A stretch of DNA of 34,732 bases from Treponema sp. (GTDB lineage: Bacteria > Spirochaetota > Spirochaetia > Treponematales > Treponemataceae). Positions within the stretch are counted from its first letter, which is position 1; each line of letters opens with the position of its first letter. Positions 1 to 7,623 of this stretch are shown one piece after another. The notes below the pieces were generated by a model, which saw only the letters and a program-made list of their open reading frames with translations, made no database searches and had not been told where the DNA came from. The stretch lies in NCBI GenBank assembly GCA_014803985.1, contig JAAVAO010000011.1:38225-72956 (forward strand). Reading direction: 5' to 3'. The translations under genes and the position numbers were made by a program.

Positions 1-11
1 GAGGGATTATT

Positions 12-974
12 ATGGAAAATCACACACTGCGCCCAACGCCCGACGCACTGTTAAATCCGCGCCAAGACGCAAACTTCAAGGCAATTTTCAGCGAGGACTC
101 CGAAGAGGGACGGCTCGCGCTCAAGTCATTTCTTGAAGCCATTCTAAATGCTAAAGTGTCTGACATTCAACTCTTACAAAACGAACTGCCCGTGGAGTCG
201 GAGTACGACAAGCAGTCCGTGTTCGACATCAGTTGTACTCTTGACGGAAGGCGGCATGTCAACATAGAGATGCAGGGGCTGAACATAGACAACGCCTACG
301 ACCGGCGTGCGGAGTATCAGGCGGCGCACCTCTTGAACCACACCGTCAAGCGGGGAATGAAGTGGAGGGAGACGCCCGAGGTGTACCAAGTGTCCGTGCT
401 GAACTTCATATACGACAAGGAGAGCGACAGCGGGGTATCCGAGTACAGGATGAGAAGGAAGGACGGAAAAACGCTTTCTGGAAGGATGGCGATAGTGTTC
501 GTTGAGTTGCCAAAATACAGTGGAGAGAGCGAGCGCGTGGAGGATTTGACAGCGGCGGAAAAATGGTGTAAATTTTTATTGTACGCGGACGACAGCGCAA
601 GGCGCAGTCTTGTTGAGGAGATATGCAAGAGCGAAGGGGGAATTATGGCGGCAAGCGGAATACTGACAAAAATAAGCCAGGACGAGGTAAACTGGCTGCG
701 GCAGACAAACAGAGACCTATGGGAGCGCGACCAGCTTTCAATCAAGGGCTATGTAGAGGAACTCACGCAGGATGTGGAAGAGCTAACACAGGATGTAGAG
801 GAGCTTACGCAGGATGTAGAGGAGCTTACGCAGGAGTTGGCGGAAAGCCAAGCAGTCATTGAAGAGAAAGACGCAGTCATTGAGGATAAAGACGCGCAAC
901 TTTTGGCGCAGATGCGAGAGATTGAATCGTTGCGCGCAAAACTGGCGAATAAAAAAGCAACAGGGGAATTATAA
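12..974 (+). CDS. Rpn-family recombination-promoting nuclease / PD-(D/E)XK transposase-like protein
   Basis: The 320-residue protein has the N-terminal pattern of the Rpn family (PDDEXK nuclease, often annotated as putative transposase): D19-x-NFK at 19-23, D72 in VFDISC and E86-x-Q88 in NIEMQ, where this family uses E-x-Q in place of E-x-K. Members act as DNA endonucleases that stimulate RecA-independent recombination in E. coli; the role here is inferred. The C-terminal third is a coiled coil built from four VEELTQ(D/E) heptads (about residues 248-275) and two AVIE(E/D)KD heptads (about 281-294), encoded by 21-bp DNA repeats. The start is ATG at 12 with GAGG at 1-4. GC content and codon use (many GAC, GAG, GCG and GCC codons) are clearly richer than in the AT-rich neighbours, suggesting transfer or spread as a multicopy family. 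Family call is confident; cellular role is not known. Confidence 0.87.
   Translation: MENHTLRPTPDALLNPRQDANFKAIFSEDSEEGRLALKSFLEAILNAKVSDIQLLQNELPVESEYDKQSVFDISCTLDGRRHVNIEMQGLNIDNAYDRRAEYQAAHLLNHTVKRGMKWRETPEVYQVSVLNFIYDKESDSGVSEYRMRRKDGKTLSGRMAIVFVELPKYSGESERVEDLTAAEKWCKFLLYADDSARRSLVEEICKSEGGIMAASGILTKISQDEVNWLRQTNRDLWERDQLSIKGYVEELTQDVEELTQDVEELTQDVEELTQELAESQAVIEEKDAVIEDKDAQLLAQMREIESLRAKLANKKATGEL
753..836 (+). repeat. Four in-frame 21-bp tandem repeats (VEELTQD heptads)
   Basis: Units lie at 753-773, 774-794, 795-815 and 816-836. The last two differ only at the final base; the first two carry a few, mostly silent changes. Each unit encodes one coiled-coil heptad, so gain or loss of a unit changes coil length by exactly two turns and keeps the reading frame. 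Confidence 0.95.
852..893 (+). repeat. Two 21-bp repeats (AVIE(E/D)KD heptads)
   Basis: Units 852-872 and 873-893 differ at three positions and continue the coiled coil of the Rpn-family protein. The same 21-bp period as the upstream array suggests repeated duplication of heptads in this gene. Confidence 0.85.
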
Positions 975-1042
975 TGACCGATGAATTTTCTTTTTGCTTT
1001 GAAAAAATGGTAAGCGTTTTAAATGTGCGTTCAGATGATTAA
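974..1042 (+). CDS. Possible 22-residue small protein overlapping the Rpn gene end
   Basis: An ATG overlaps the stop of the Rpn gene in a TAATG arrangement and is preceded by GGGGA at 963-967, a good ribosome-binding spacing for translational coupling. The product would be 22 residues, begins MTDEFSFCFEK and has no recognisable motif. Coupling and the Shine-Dalgarno are the only support; it could equally be the 5' remnant of a decayed second gene. Confidence 0.25.
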   Translation: MTDEFSFCFEKMVSVLNVRSDD

Positions 1043-1345
1043 AAACTGGCAAATGGAGCCTGTCATAATAACAGTGTGAAATCGTTTTATGTTTTGTATA
1101 AAATGTATTGCGATTTCTCCACCTTTTACAAAGTTCCAAGCGGTGTTTAACAAGTATCGTGCCTATGTGTAGTTTTTTCCCTGTTTATACCTATCTTGTG
1201 TTTTGAAAATACTTAAGATAGCATCAATAATTTTTTTGCTCTGTGAAATATATTTCTGTAATAGCTTTTTAAATTGTCTGTGCAACTTGCAACTACAGAA
1301 ATTGCTACACCGTTCAATGCCGGTGTAGCAATCCGCTTGCTTATC
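975..1345. other. Intergenic region between the Rpn gene and gpmI 3' end
   Basis: Beyond the tiny ORF at its left edge and the hairpin at 1301-1332 I see no gene. The stretch is AT-rich, in sharp contrast to the Rpn gene, so the composition boundary lies close to the end of that gene. Confidence 0.6.
1301..1332 (-). terminator. Perfect 12-bp hairpin at the end of the oad-gpmI transcript
   Basis: ATTGCTACACCG (1301-1312) pairs perfectly with CGGTGTAGCAAT (1321-1332) around an 8-nt loop. It begins 13 nt past the gpmI stop on the minus strand. No clear U-run follows on the minus strand, so this may be a 3'-end stabilising hairpin or a weak terminator rather than a classic intrinsic terminator. 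Confidence 0.6.
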
Positions 1346-3007
1346 CTATTTCATATTTACAATGCTCTTGTCGTAGTCTGCAGGAGGAATAAAGCCCATA
1401 AGATTCATAATGGTGGCAGGCCATGAACTGATTCCTAGTCCTGTGTTTAAGTTTTTGTCATCGTATTCGCCCTTATATTCGGGGTCATAAATGATTCCTG
1501 GCACGGGGTTTAGGGAGTGAGAGGTTTTTGCTTTTGGCTCGCCGTTTGCATCCATTTTCACGCCGCCTGTTTTTTTGTCATGTTCATACATGTCGTCAGA
1601 ATTTCCATGATCGGCAGTAATGCACAGTATTCCGCCCGCCTCTTCAATGGCGGCTTTAATTCGACCGAGTTGCAAGTCCATTCCTTCCATTGAACAAACA
1701 ACTGCATTGAAAACGCCTGTATGTCCAACCATATCGCCGTTAGGGAAATTTAATCGGATGTGGTCATATTTTTTACTCTTGATAGCCTCTATAACTGTAT
1801 CAGTGATTTCGGCGCACTTCATCCATGGGCGTTGTTCAAATGGAACAACATCGCTCTTTATTTCTATATAATCTTCTAGCGTTTCATCGAACTTCCCTAG
1901 TTTGTTTCCATTGAAAAAGTATGTGACATGTCCGTATTTTTGAGTTTCGCTTATTGCTAAAATACGAACGCCGGACTTTGTCAAATATTCGCCCATTGTT
2001 CTGTCAATGCTGGGAGGGTTTACCAAATACTGAGAAGGGATGTGCAAGTCTCCGTCATATTCCATCATTCCCGCATACTCAACAGCAGGGCGACGCTTTC
2101 TGTCGAAATGAGTAAAATTCGAGTCGTCATTTTCAAACGCGGCAGTCATTTCAAGCGCGCGATCTCCTCTAAAGTTAAAGTAGATAACGCTATCTCCGTC
2201 ATTGATTGTACCAATGGGAACTCCGTTCTTTGCTATTACAAATTCGTGCATATCTTGATCAAGAATGCCGGGGACTTCTTTTCGGTATGTTTCAATTGCC
2301 TCTGTTGCGCTTTCAAACAGTCTTCCTTCTCCAAGAACATGCGCTTTCCAGCCCCTTTCAACCATAGACCAATCTGCATTGTATCTATCCATAGTCATAA
2401 ACATTCGTCCGCCGCCTGAAGCGATTTTATAGTCGCAATCCTTAAATGAAGAGAGGAATTCTTCAAGTGGGGTGATATAGTTCAACGCGCTTGTTGGATC
2501 AACATCTCGACCGTCGAGCAAGGCATGAACGCGTACTTTTTTCACTCCGTCTTGTGCCGCTCGATTTATCATTGCTTTCAAATGGTCGATGTGAGAATGA
2601 ACGTTTCCATCGGAAACAAGTCCAATAAAATGCAGAGTGGTGTTTTTATCATTGACATTTTTCACCAGTTTTTTCCAAGTGTCTCCGTCAAACATGCTTC
2701 CCGATGAAATGGCGTTTGAAACTAGTTTTGCGCCTTGTGCAAAAACACGTCCGCATCCCATGGCATTGTGTCCGACTTCGCTGTTGCCCATATCATCATC
2801 ACTGGGAAGACCGACTGCCGTTCCGTGTGCTTTTAGCGTTGTGTTTGGGCAATTATTCTTGAACCAGTCAAGATATTTCATTCGAGAGGCGCGAACGGCA
2901 TCTCCTTCCTCATATTTTCCGTATCCCACTCCGTCCATAATAACAAGAACAACAGGACCTCTTCGTCCTTTCCATGCGGGATTTTTCTTCAATGCTTCAA
3001 CAGACAT
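1346..3007 (-). CDS. gpmI: 2,3-bisphosphoglycerate-independent phosphoglycerate mutase
   Basis: This cytoplasmic Mn2+-dependent glycolytic enzyme interconverts 3- and 2-phosphoglycerate. At 553 residues it has the family's usual two-domain build with alkaline-phosphatase-type metal sites: IMDGVG near 23-28 (metal-binding D25), the catalytic serine in GNSEVGH (S76), LLDGRDVDP in the transferase domain, and the C-terminal TADHGNSDDM metal site. The ATG has GAGGTG eight or so bases upstream. It is the last gene of the minus-strand run, 70 bp after oadB; no convincing promoter of its own is visible, so read-through from the oad promoter is likely. Glycolytic output (phosphoenolpyruvate, then oxaloacetate) would feed the decarboxylase encoded upstream, which may explain the association; this is inference. 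Confidence 0.96.
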   Translation of the reverse strand: MSVEALKKNPAWKGRRGPVVLVIMDGVGYGKYEEGDAVRASRMKYLDWFKNNCPNTTLKAHGTAVGLPSDDDMGNSEVGHNAMGCGRVFAQGAKLVSNAISSGSMFDGDTWKKLVKNVNDKNTTLHFIGLVSDGNVHSHIDHLKAMINRAAQDGVKKVRVHALLDGRDVDPTSALNYITPLEEFLSSFKDCDYKIASGGGRMFMTMDRYNADWSMVERGWKAHVLGEGRLFESATEAIETYRKEVPGILDQDMHEFVIAKNGVPIGTINDGDSVIYFNFRGDRALEMTAAFENDDSNFTHFDRKRRPAVEYAGMMEYDGDLHIPSQYLVNPPSIDRTMGEYLTKSGVRILAISETQKYGHVTYFFNGNKLGKFDETLEDYIEIKSDVVPFEQRPWMKCAEITDTVIEAIKSKKYDHIRLNFPNGDMVGHTGVFNAVVCSMEGMDLQLGRIKAAIEEAGGILCITADHGNSDDMYEHDKKTGGVKMDANGEPKAKTSHSLNPVPGIIYDPEYKGEYDDKNLNTGLGISSWPATIMNLMGFIPPADYDKSIVNMK

Positions 3008-3077
3008 AATTCACCTCGTAGTTTTTGAATTTATAGATTCTATTTTTTTTATACCTTTTCGCAGTTGTCAAGCAGTC

Positions 3078-4511
3078 TTAATGACCATACGTGCTGATAA
3101 ATACTCCTGCTGCAATGGCGGTGCCAATCACTCCAGAAACATTTGGTCCCATTGCATGCATTAAGAGGAAATTCATAGGGTCATAACTTTGTCCGACTTT
3201 GTTTGAAACCCGAGCCGCCATTGGAACTGCGCTTACTCCTGCAGAGCCAATAAGAGGATTGATTTTTTCTTTGAGGAACAAATTCATAACTTTTGCCATC
3301 AAAACTCCTCCAGCACTTGCGATTATGAAGGCGACAAGTCCCAAAATGATAATGCCCATTGAGTTCCAATTGAGAATTTTTTCAGGTGTCATTTGACTGC
3401 CGACTCCCAGTGAAAGCAAAATGGAAACAATGTTCATCATTTCGTTTTGCACCGTCTTTGAAAGCCTTTCAACGCAGCCAACTTCCTTTACAAAGTTTCC
3501 AAATGCGAGCATACCGATAAGCGGTGCAGCAGGTGGAAGAAGTAAAAGCGTAATCACCAAAAGCATAAGGGGAAACAAGATTCTTTCAGCCTTTGAAACT
3601 TCGCGCAATTGCTTCATTCTGATAAGACGCTCCTTTTTTGTTGTAAGCGCCTTCATAATAGGTGGCTGGATCATAGGAACGAGAGCCATATATGAATACG
3701 CCGCAACTGCGATGACCGCCATCATTTCTGGAGCGAGTTTTCCCGAAACATAAATTGAAGTTGGACCATCTGCTCCTCCGATGATGGCGATTGCCGCCGC
3801 TTGCATCATATTGTAGTCTATTCCGGGAATTAAATTCATCAAGGCAACTCCAAACAATGTTGCAAAAACACCAAGTTGCGCGGCTCCTCCAAGCAATGCC
3901 ATTTTTGGGTTTGCGATGAGAGGTCCAAAGTCCGTCATTGCGCCAATTCCCATAAAAATCAACATCGGGAAAAACTCATTTCCAACGCCTGCACTGTAGA
4001 TTATATGGAGCATTCCGTGTGGAGCGTCTCCCATTCCTGCCCCGGGAATATTCACGAGAATTGTTCCAAATCCAATGGGGATGAGAAGCAGCGGTTCAAA
4101 TCCTCTTGCTGCACCCAGGTATACAATCAAAAATCCAATTGCCAGCATAATGATTTTTTGCCAGCTCGGAACGATTGTGCCTGCAAACGGATCAAAGGAT
4201 TCTGCCTCAAGGGAAGCCGTTTTTTCCGCATTTTCAATGGCAATTTCCTCTTCTGTTGGGGTGTGAATCATTTTGTAAAGGCCTGTGTTCTTTCCAACAT
4301 TCATAAAAAATTGCTTCACGGAAATTTTTGGAACTTTTTCAGATCCCTTTACAATTGCCGTGTTCATTGTGCGAAACGATGCAACCTCTTCTCCTCCATC
4401 AGCCATAACTGTTGTGGTAAATGAAACAATTGTCGCCGCAATCAAAAATACCGCAGAGAAAAGAAAAATCTTTTTTATATTTTTAGTTTTAGTTATTTCT
4501 AAACTTTCCAT
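3078..4511 (-). CDS. oadB: Oxaloacetate decarboxylase Na+ pump, beta subunit
   Basis: This is the integral membrane subunit that decarboxylates carboxybiotin and pumps Na+ outward. Known functional residues of Klebsiella OadB all appear at a constant offset of 45: D203 corresponds to D248 (in [13 protein letters not shown]), and N373, G377, S382 and R389 to N418, G422, S427 and R434 (in [21 protein letters not shown]). The start chosen is ATG at 4511 (MESLEI), with AAGGA at 4522-4526; an ATG ten codons upstream lacks a ribosome-binding site. The 477-residue protein carries an N-terminal extension: a hydrophobic signal-like segment at about 14-36, a hydrophilic stretch to about 110, then the hydrophobic core. 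It lies 150 bp after oadA on the same strand. Substrate identity comes from the accompanying OadA. Confidence 0.95.
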   Translation of the reverse strand: MESLEITKTKNIKKIFLFSAVFLIAATIVSFTTTVMADGGEEVASFRTMNTAIVKGSEKVPKISVKQFFMNVGKNTGLYKMIHTPTEEEIAIENAEKTASLEAESFDPFAGTIVPSWQKIIMLAIGFLIVYLGAARGFEPLLLIPIGFGTILVNIPGAGMGDAPHGMLHIIYSAGVGNEFFPMLIFMGIGAMTDFGPLIANPKMALLGGAAQLGVFATLFGVALMNLIPGIDYNMMQAAAIAIIGGADGPTSIYVSGKLAPEMMAVIAVAAYSYMALVPMIQPPIMKALTTKKERLIRMKQLREVSKAERILFPLMLLVITLLLLPPAAPLIGMLAFGNFVKEVGCVERLSKTVQNEMMNIVSILLSLGVGSQMTPEKILNWNSMGIIILGLVAFIIASAGGVLMAKVMNLFLKEKINPLIGSAGVSAVPMAARVSNKVGQSYDPMNFLLMHAMGPNVSGVIGTAIAAGVFISTYGH

Positions 4512-4661
4512 TATTCTATTTTCCTTGCAAAAAATATGCACTGGAAGCTCAAGGCTGACTTACCGCTCGAAGGTGCATTGCCTTCTGCACGTTTTATATC
4601 AGCCCGCTCGCTTATCGCTTTTTTGTCTGCACAAGGAGCAAATGCTGTCCAGTTTTTATAA

Positions 4662-6764
4662 TCAGTTTACCTGGGCAACTGTCTGTCCATTTGAAACTTG
4701 TATTCCCGTTGGCACCAGGAAGTGGATTTTCCCGCTTGCACCCGCTTTTATCTCAAGCTCCATTTTCATTGATTCAATTATTATTACCGTAGTGTCATTC
4801 GTTACGCTAGAGCCTTCGTCAACTGCGTATCGCAAAAGTGTTCCTGCGACAGGGGCGTTCACCGCTTTTCCACCTGCAACTGGATTTGAAGCGGCTGGAG
4901 CGGGGGCTGCTTGAACGGGAGTGGAAGCTGCTTGGGGAGCAGGGGCTGCTTGCACTGGAGCAGAAACTGTTGCTCCGATAGAACCGAGTTTTTGTCCATT
5001 TGAAATTTGACTTCCTGTTTCTACGCAGAAGGTGATTTTTCCATCGCACGGGGCTTTTACTTCAAGTTCCATTTTCATAGATTCCAGAATTATAACGGTT
5101 TGTCCTTTTGAAACCGTTGCCCCATTTTCAACTGCGAACTTTAAAAGCGTTCCTGCAACGGGGGCTGTAACGTCTTCTCCACCGACAACAGTTTGCACGG
5201 CGGTTGAAGGTGTTGCTGCGTTTGAAGCGGTGGGCGCACTTACAGAAACAGAGTATCCTTGTCCGTTCACGGTGATTGCTCCCGCTCCGTTTGAAGTGAC
5301 GTTATATGTTGCGCCGTTTACATTTACCGTGTATGAACCACCCTTTGTCGTGCCGTTTGTGTTTCCTGCTGCGGGCTTTGGAGATTCTTTTAAGCCGAAT
5401 GCAGTTTCTGCGTCAATGGGGCCTTTTTCCCGTTCCTTGAAGAATTTTTCTGCAACTTTGGGGAACATCGCATAAGTCAATGTGTCTTCATCGCTGCCGT
5501 TTCCGCCATTTTTCTTTGCTTCTTCAAGCATTTTATCCCATTCAGGTTCAATCAAGTCTGCTGGGCGGCAGGTAATTTCCTTTTCCATTTTATTTTGAAC
5601 AAGTGCTTTTTTCACAAGGTCGGCATTGGGAGATGTTGGAAGTTTTCCGTAGCGTCCTGTGAGCAAGTCGCAGAATTCTCCCGTCATTCTTTCATAACGA
5701 CCAAACAGAACGTTGAAAACTGCTTGCGTTCCTACGATTTGAGAAGTTGGTGTGACAAGAGGAACATATCCAACGTCTTTATGAACACGAGGAAGTTCAT
5801 CCAAAACGGCATCCATTTTGTCGCCTGCGCCCTGTTGTTTTAACTGGCTTTCAAGATTTGAAAGCATTCCACCAGGTACTTGTGAAAGCAAAATGCGTGT
5901 GTCTGCACCGAGGAATTTTGACTCGAGGGATGCATAGTGCTGCCTGATTTCACGGAAGTACGCTGAGATTTCAAGCAGTGCCTTTGTGTCAAGTTCTGTG
6001 TCATATTCAGAGCCCTTTAGCATTTCAACAATTGTTTCCGTTGGAGAGTGGCTTGTTCCCATTGACATTGAAGAAATCGCTGTATCAAGGATGTCCGCTC
6101 CCGCTTCAACTGCTTTTAACTCTGTTGCAACGGAAAGACCTGTTGTTGCGTGTGAATGGATTTCAATTGGCAAATCAACAACTTTTTTTATCGCCTTGAC
6201 AAGTTCATAAGCATCGTACGGCTTTAAAAGACCTGACATGTCCTTTATACAAATTGAATCTGCGCCGAATGCAGCGTAGGTTTTTGCAAGTTCTGCATAT
6301 TTTTCCACTGTATGGAACGGTGTTACTGCATAGGAAATTGCCATCTGAACATGTTTTCCCGTTTTTTTTGCGGCTTTTGTTGCCCGCTCCAAATTGCGCG
6401 GGTCGTTGCATGCGTCAAAGATTCTGAAAACGTCAATGCCATTTTTTGCCGCTGTTTCAACGAATTTATCCACCACATCATCAGCATAATGACGATAGCC
6501 CAGCAAGTTTTGACCGCGCAAAAGCATCATAATCTTGTTGTTTGGCAAGGCGGCGTGAAGCTTTCGGAGTCTATCCCACGGATCTTCGTTCAAAAAACGA
6601 ATGCAAGAGTCATACGTTGCTCCTCCCCATCCCTCAATAAATGTATATCCGATTTTATCAAGCATCGGACACGCTCCAAGCATATCCTTTGTAGTCATGC
6701 GCGTTGCATGCAGCGACTGATGTGCATCTCGTATCGCAAGCTCTGAAATCCCAACTTTAGACAT
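4662..6764 (-). CDS. oadA: Oxaloacetate decarboxylase alpha subunit with two biotinyl domains
   Basis: OadA moves the carboxyl group of oxaloacetate to biotin at the cytoplasmic face of the pump. Residues 1-460 form the HMGL-like carboxyltransferase barrel and conserved PycB/OadA region. D13, K174, H203 and H205 match the metal-site residues D17, K178, H207 and H209 of characterised OadA at a constant offset of 4. Unusually there are two complete biotinyl domains: one at about 531-598 with ESMKMELEV (biotinylated K564) and one at about 635-700 with ESMKMELEI (K667), joined by an Ala/Pro-rich linker. The family normally has one, and 700 residues compares with about 600. The extra domain looks like an internal duplication. 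A short repetitive segment rich in Gly, Asn and Val at about 472-510 precedes the first domain. The gene lies between oadG and oadB. Confidence 0.96.
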   Translation of the reverse strand: MSKVGISELAIRDAHQSLHATRMTTKDMLGACPMLDKIGYTFIEGWGGATYDSCIRFLNEDPWDRLRKLHAALPNNKIMMLLRGQNLLGYRHYADDVVDKFVETAAKNGIDVFRIFDACNDPRNLERATKAAKKTGKHVQMAISYAVTPFHTVEKYAELAKTYAAFGADSICIKDMSGLLKPYDAYELVKAIKKVVDLPIEIHSHATTGLSVATELKAVEAGADILDTAISSMSMGTSHSPTETIVEMLKGSEYDTELDTKALLEISAYFREIRQHYASLESKFLGADTRILLSQVPGGMLSNLESQLKQQGAGDKMDAVLDELPRVHKDVGYVPLVTPTSQIVGTQAVFNVLFGRYERMTGEFCDLLTGRYGKLPTSPNADLVKKALVQNKMEKEITCRPADLIEPEWDKMLEEAKKNGGNGSDEDTLTYAMFPKVAEKFFKEREKGPIDAETAFGLKESPKPAAGNTNGTTKGGSYTVNVNGATYNVTSNGAGAITVNGQGYSVSVSAPTASNAATPSTAVQTVVGGEDVTAPVAGTLLKFAVENGATVSKGQTVIILESMKMELEVKAPCDGKITFCVETGSQISNGQKLGSIGATVSAPVQAAPAPQAASTPVQAAPAPAASNPVAGGKAVNAPVAGTLLRYAVDEGSSVTNDTTVIIIESMKMELEIKAGASGKIHFLVPTGIQVSNGQTVAQVN

Positions 6765-6881
6765 TTTTTACCTCTTATCTTAATTTTATATTTTTAAGTC
6801 AAAATGCAAGTTTTACGCTTTTGTATTATTAGGGCGGCTTGTTGCTTGCGCCGTAATAAAACTCAACAGTTGACCTTTATA

Positions 6882-7163
6882 TTAAACTGATTCTTTTTCA
6901 TGAATGGCGGTGGCTATTGCCGCAACTACAGCCCTGATGTCGGGCGAGGGGTTTTGAGTGGCAACTGCCGGTGAAGGACTTGCTGCCTTTTTAGCCTGTG
7001 GCTTTTCTTCCTGTTTGTCTAGCTTACATGCATGAATTGCAACTTTTAGAAGATTCATACAAATAATCAGTATAATGATGAAAGCAAAGACAATGCACAT
7101 ACCGAGCAAAGTTAAAAGTCCGCTTTGCCCCAGCATTTCCGTTATTGTCATACCAGTTGTCAT
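6882..7163 (-). CDS. oadG: Oxaloacetate decarboxylase gamma subunit (OadG-like)
   Basis: A 93-residue protein with one membrane segment (about residues 13-35), a charged Lys/Glu-rich stretch, an Ala/Pro linker and a hydrophobic C-terminal AVVAAIATAI tail. That is the usual plan of the small subunit that binds the alpha subunit's C-terminal part to the membrane beta subunit. The start is ATG at 7163 (MTTGMTITEML), preceded by a perfect AGGAGG at 7171-7176 with seven bases of spacing; upstream in-frame starts have no such site. It is the first gene of the operon, 117 bp before oadA. Sequence conservation in this family is low, so the call rests on architecture and on lying directly before oadA. 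Confidence 0.88.
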   Translation of the reverse strand: MTTGMTITEMLGQSGLLTLLGMCIVFAFIIILIICMNLLKVAIHACKLDKQEEKPQAKKAASPSPAVATQNPSPDIRAVVAAIATAIHEKESV

Positions 7164-7351
7164 TATATTTCCTCCTAAATATAAAATCGAAAATCTTTTT
7201 AAGCGCATTCGCACTGGAGTGTTTCACAGTAAGCGTGTAGCACAAAGATTTGAGCAGGGCGAGAAGTTTCAAGCGAAGTGCGCAGTAAACAAGTTTGCAC
7301 CACACCATACAAGCAGGTTACAAACAAGTGAGAGATAACTTTCCAAGTTGA

Positions 7352-7380
7352 ATTATAATGCTAAAGACGAGAATTTTCAA
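7352..7380 (-). promoter_or_regulatory. Sigma-70-type promoter of the oadGAB operon
   Basis: On the minus strand TTGAAA (7380-7375) is followed after 17 bp by a perfect TATAAT (7357-7352). Transcription would start near 7345, leaving an untranslated leader of about 180 nt before oadG. Confidence 0.75.
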
Positions 7381-7549
7381 TATTAAAACTGACCGACGTT
7401 GATAGTTTTAAAGACAGCCTCATCCGTTGAGAGCAAGCAAAAACTCGTTAGCAGGCGAAGTCTGCAATGTTTTTTGCAACAACACATTTTGTTTTTATTG
7501 TACGGTTTGAGATTACATATACTTTTTCCTATTATTTAGTAATTCTTGT

Positions 7550-7578
7550 TTGACAATATTTTCCCTATATTGTATATT
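7550..7578 (+). promoter_or_regulatory. Sigma-70-type promoter of rny
   Basis: A perfect TTGACA (7550-7555) is followed after 17 bp by TATATT (7573-7578). Start near 7585 gives a 39-nt leader that contains AAGGAG at 7611-7616, correctly spaced for the ATG at 7624. Confidence 0.85.
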
Positions 7579-7623
7579 AAAGTAGAACTATTCTTTAATA
7601 AATAAAATACAAGGAGAACTACT

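Larger units (their letters stand above)
7164..7623. other. Divergent intergenic region, oadG / rny
   Basis: This 460-bp gap holds two divergent promoters (oad at 7352-7380 and rny at 7550-7578) and the long oad leader. I recognise no riboswitch in the leader. Between the promoters (7381-7549) I see only a short palindrome-like TTGCAATG...TTGCAA around 7468-7485 and no gene. Confidence 0.6.

Noticed and set aside
12..974. Calling the Rpn-family gene an active transposase of an insertion sequence
   Set aside because: No terminal inverted repeats or target duplication are visible; the family is named transposase historically but is a nuclease family.
1043..1300. Minus-strand frame of about 75 codons with one stop, suspected decayed gene
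   Set aside because: No recognisable motif, one internal stop, and AT-rich composition in which such frames occur by chance.
3008..3077. TTGACA upstream of gpmI as a private promoter
   Set aside because: At 17-bp spacing the -10 position is only an A run; other TATA-like boxes are at unsuitable distances (12 or 23 bp). Read-through from oad is more likely.
7381..7549. Possible tRNA or small RNA between the oad and rny promoters
   Set aside because: No cloverleaf, no terminator and no outward promoter inside the stretch.
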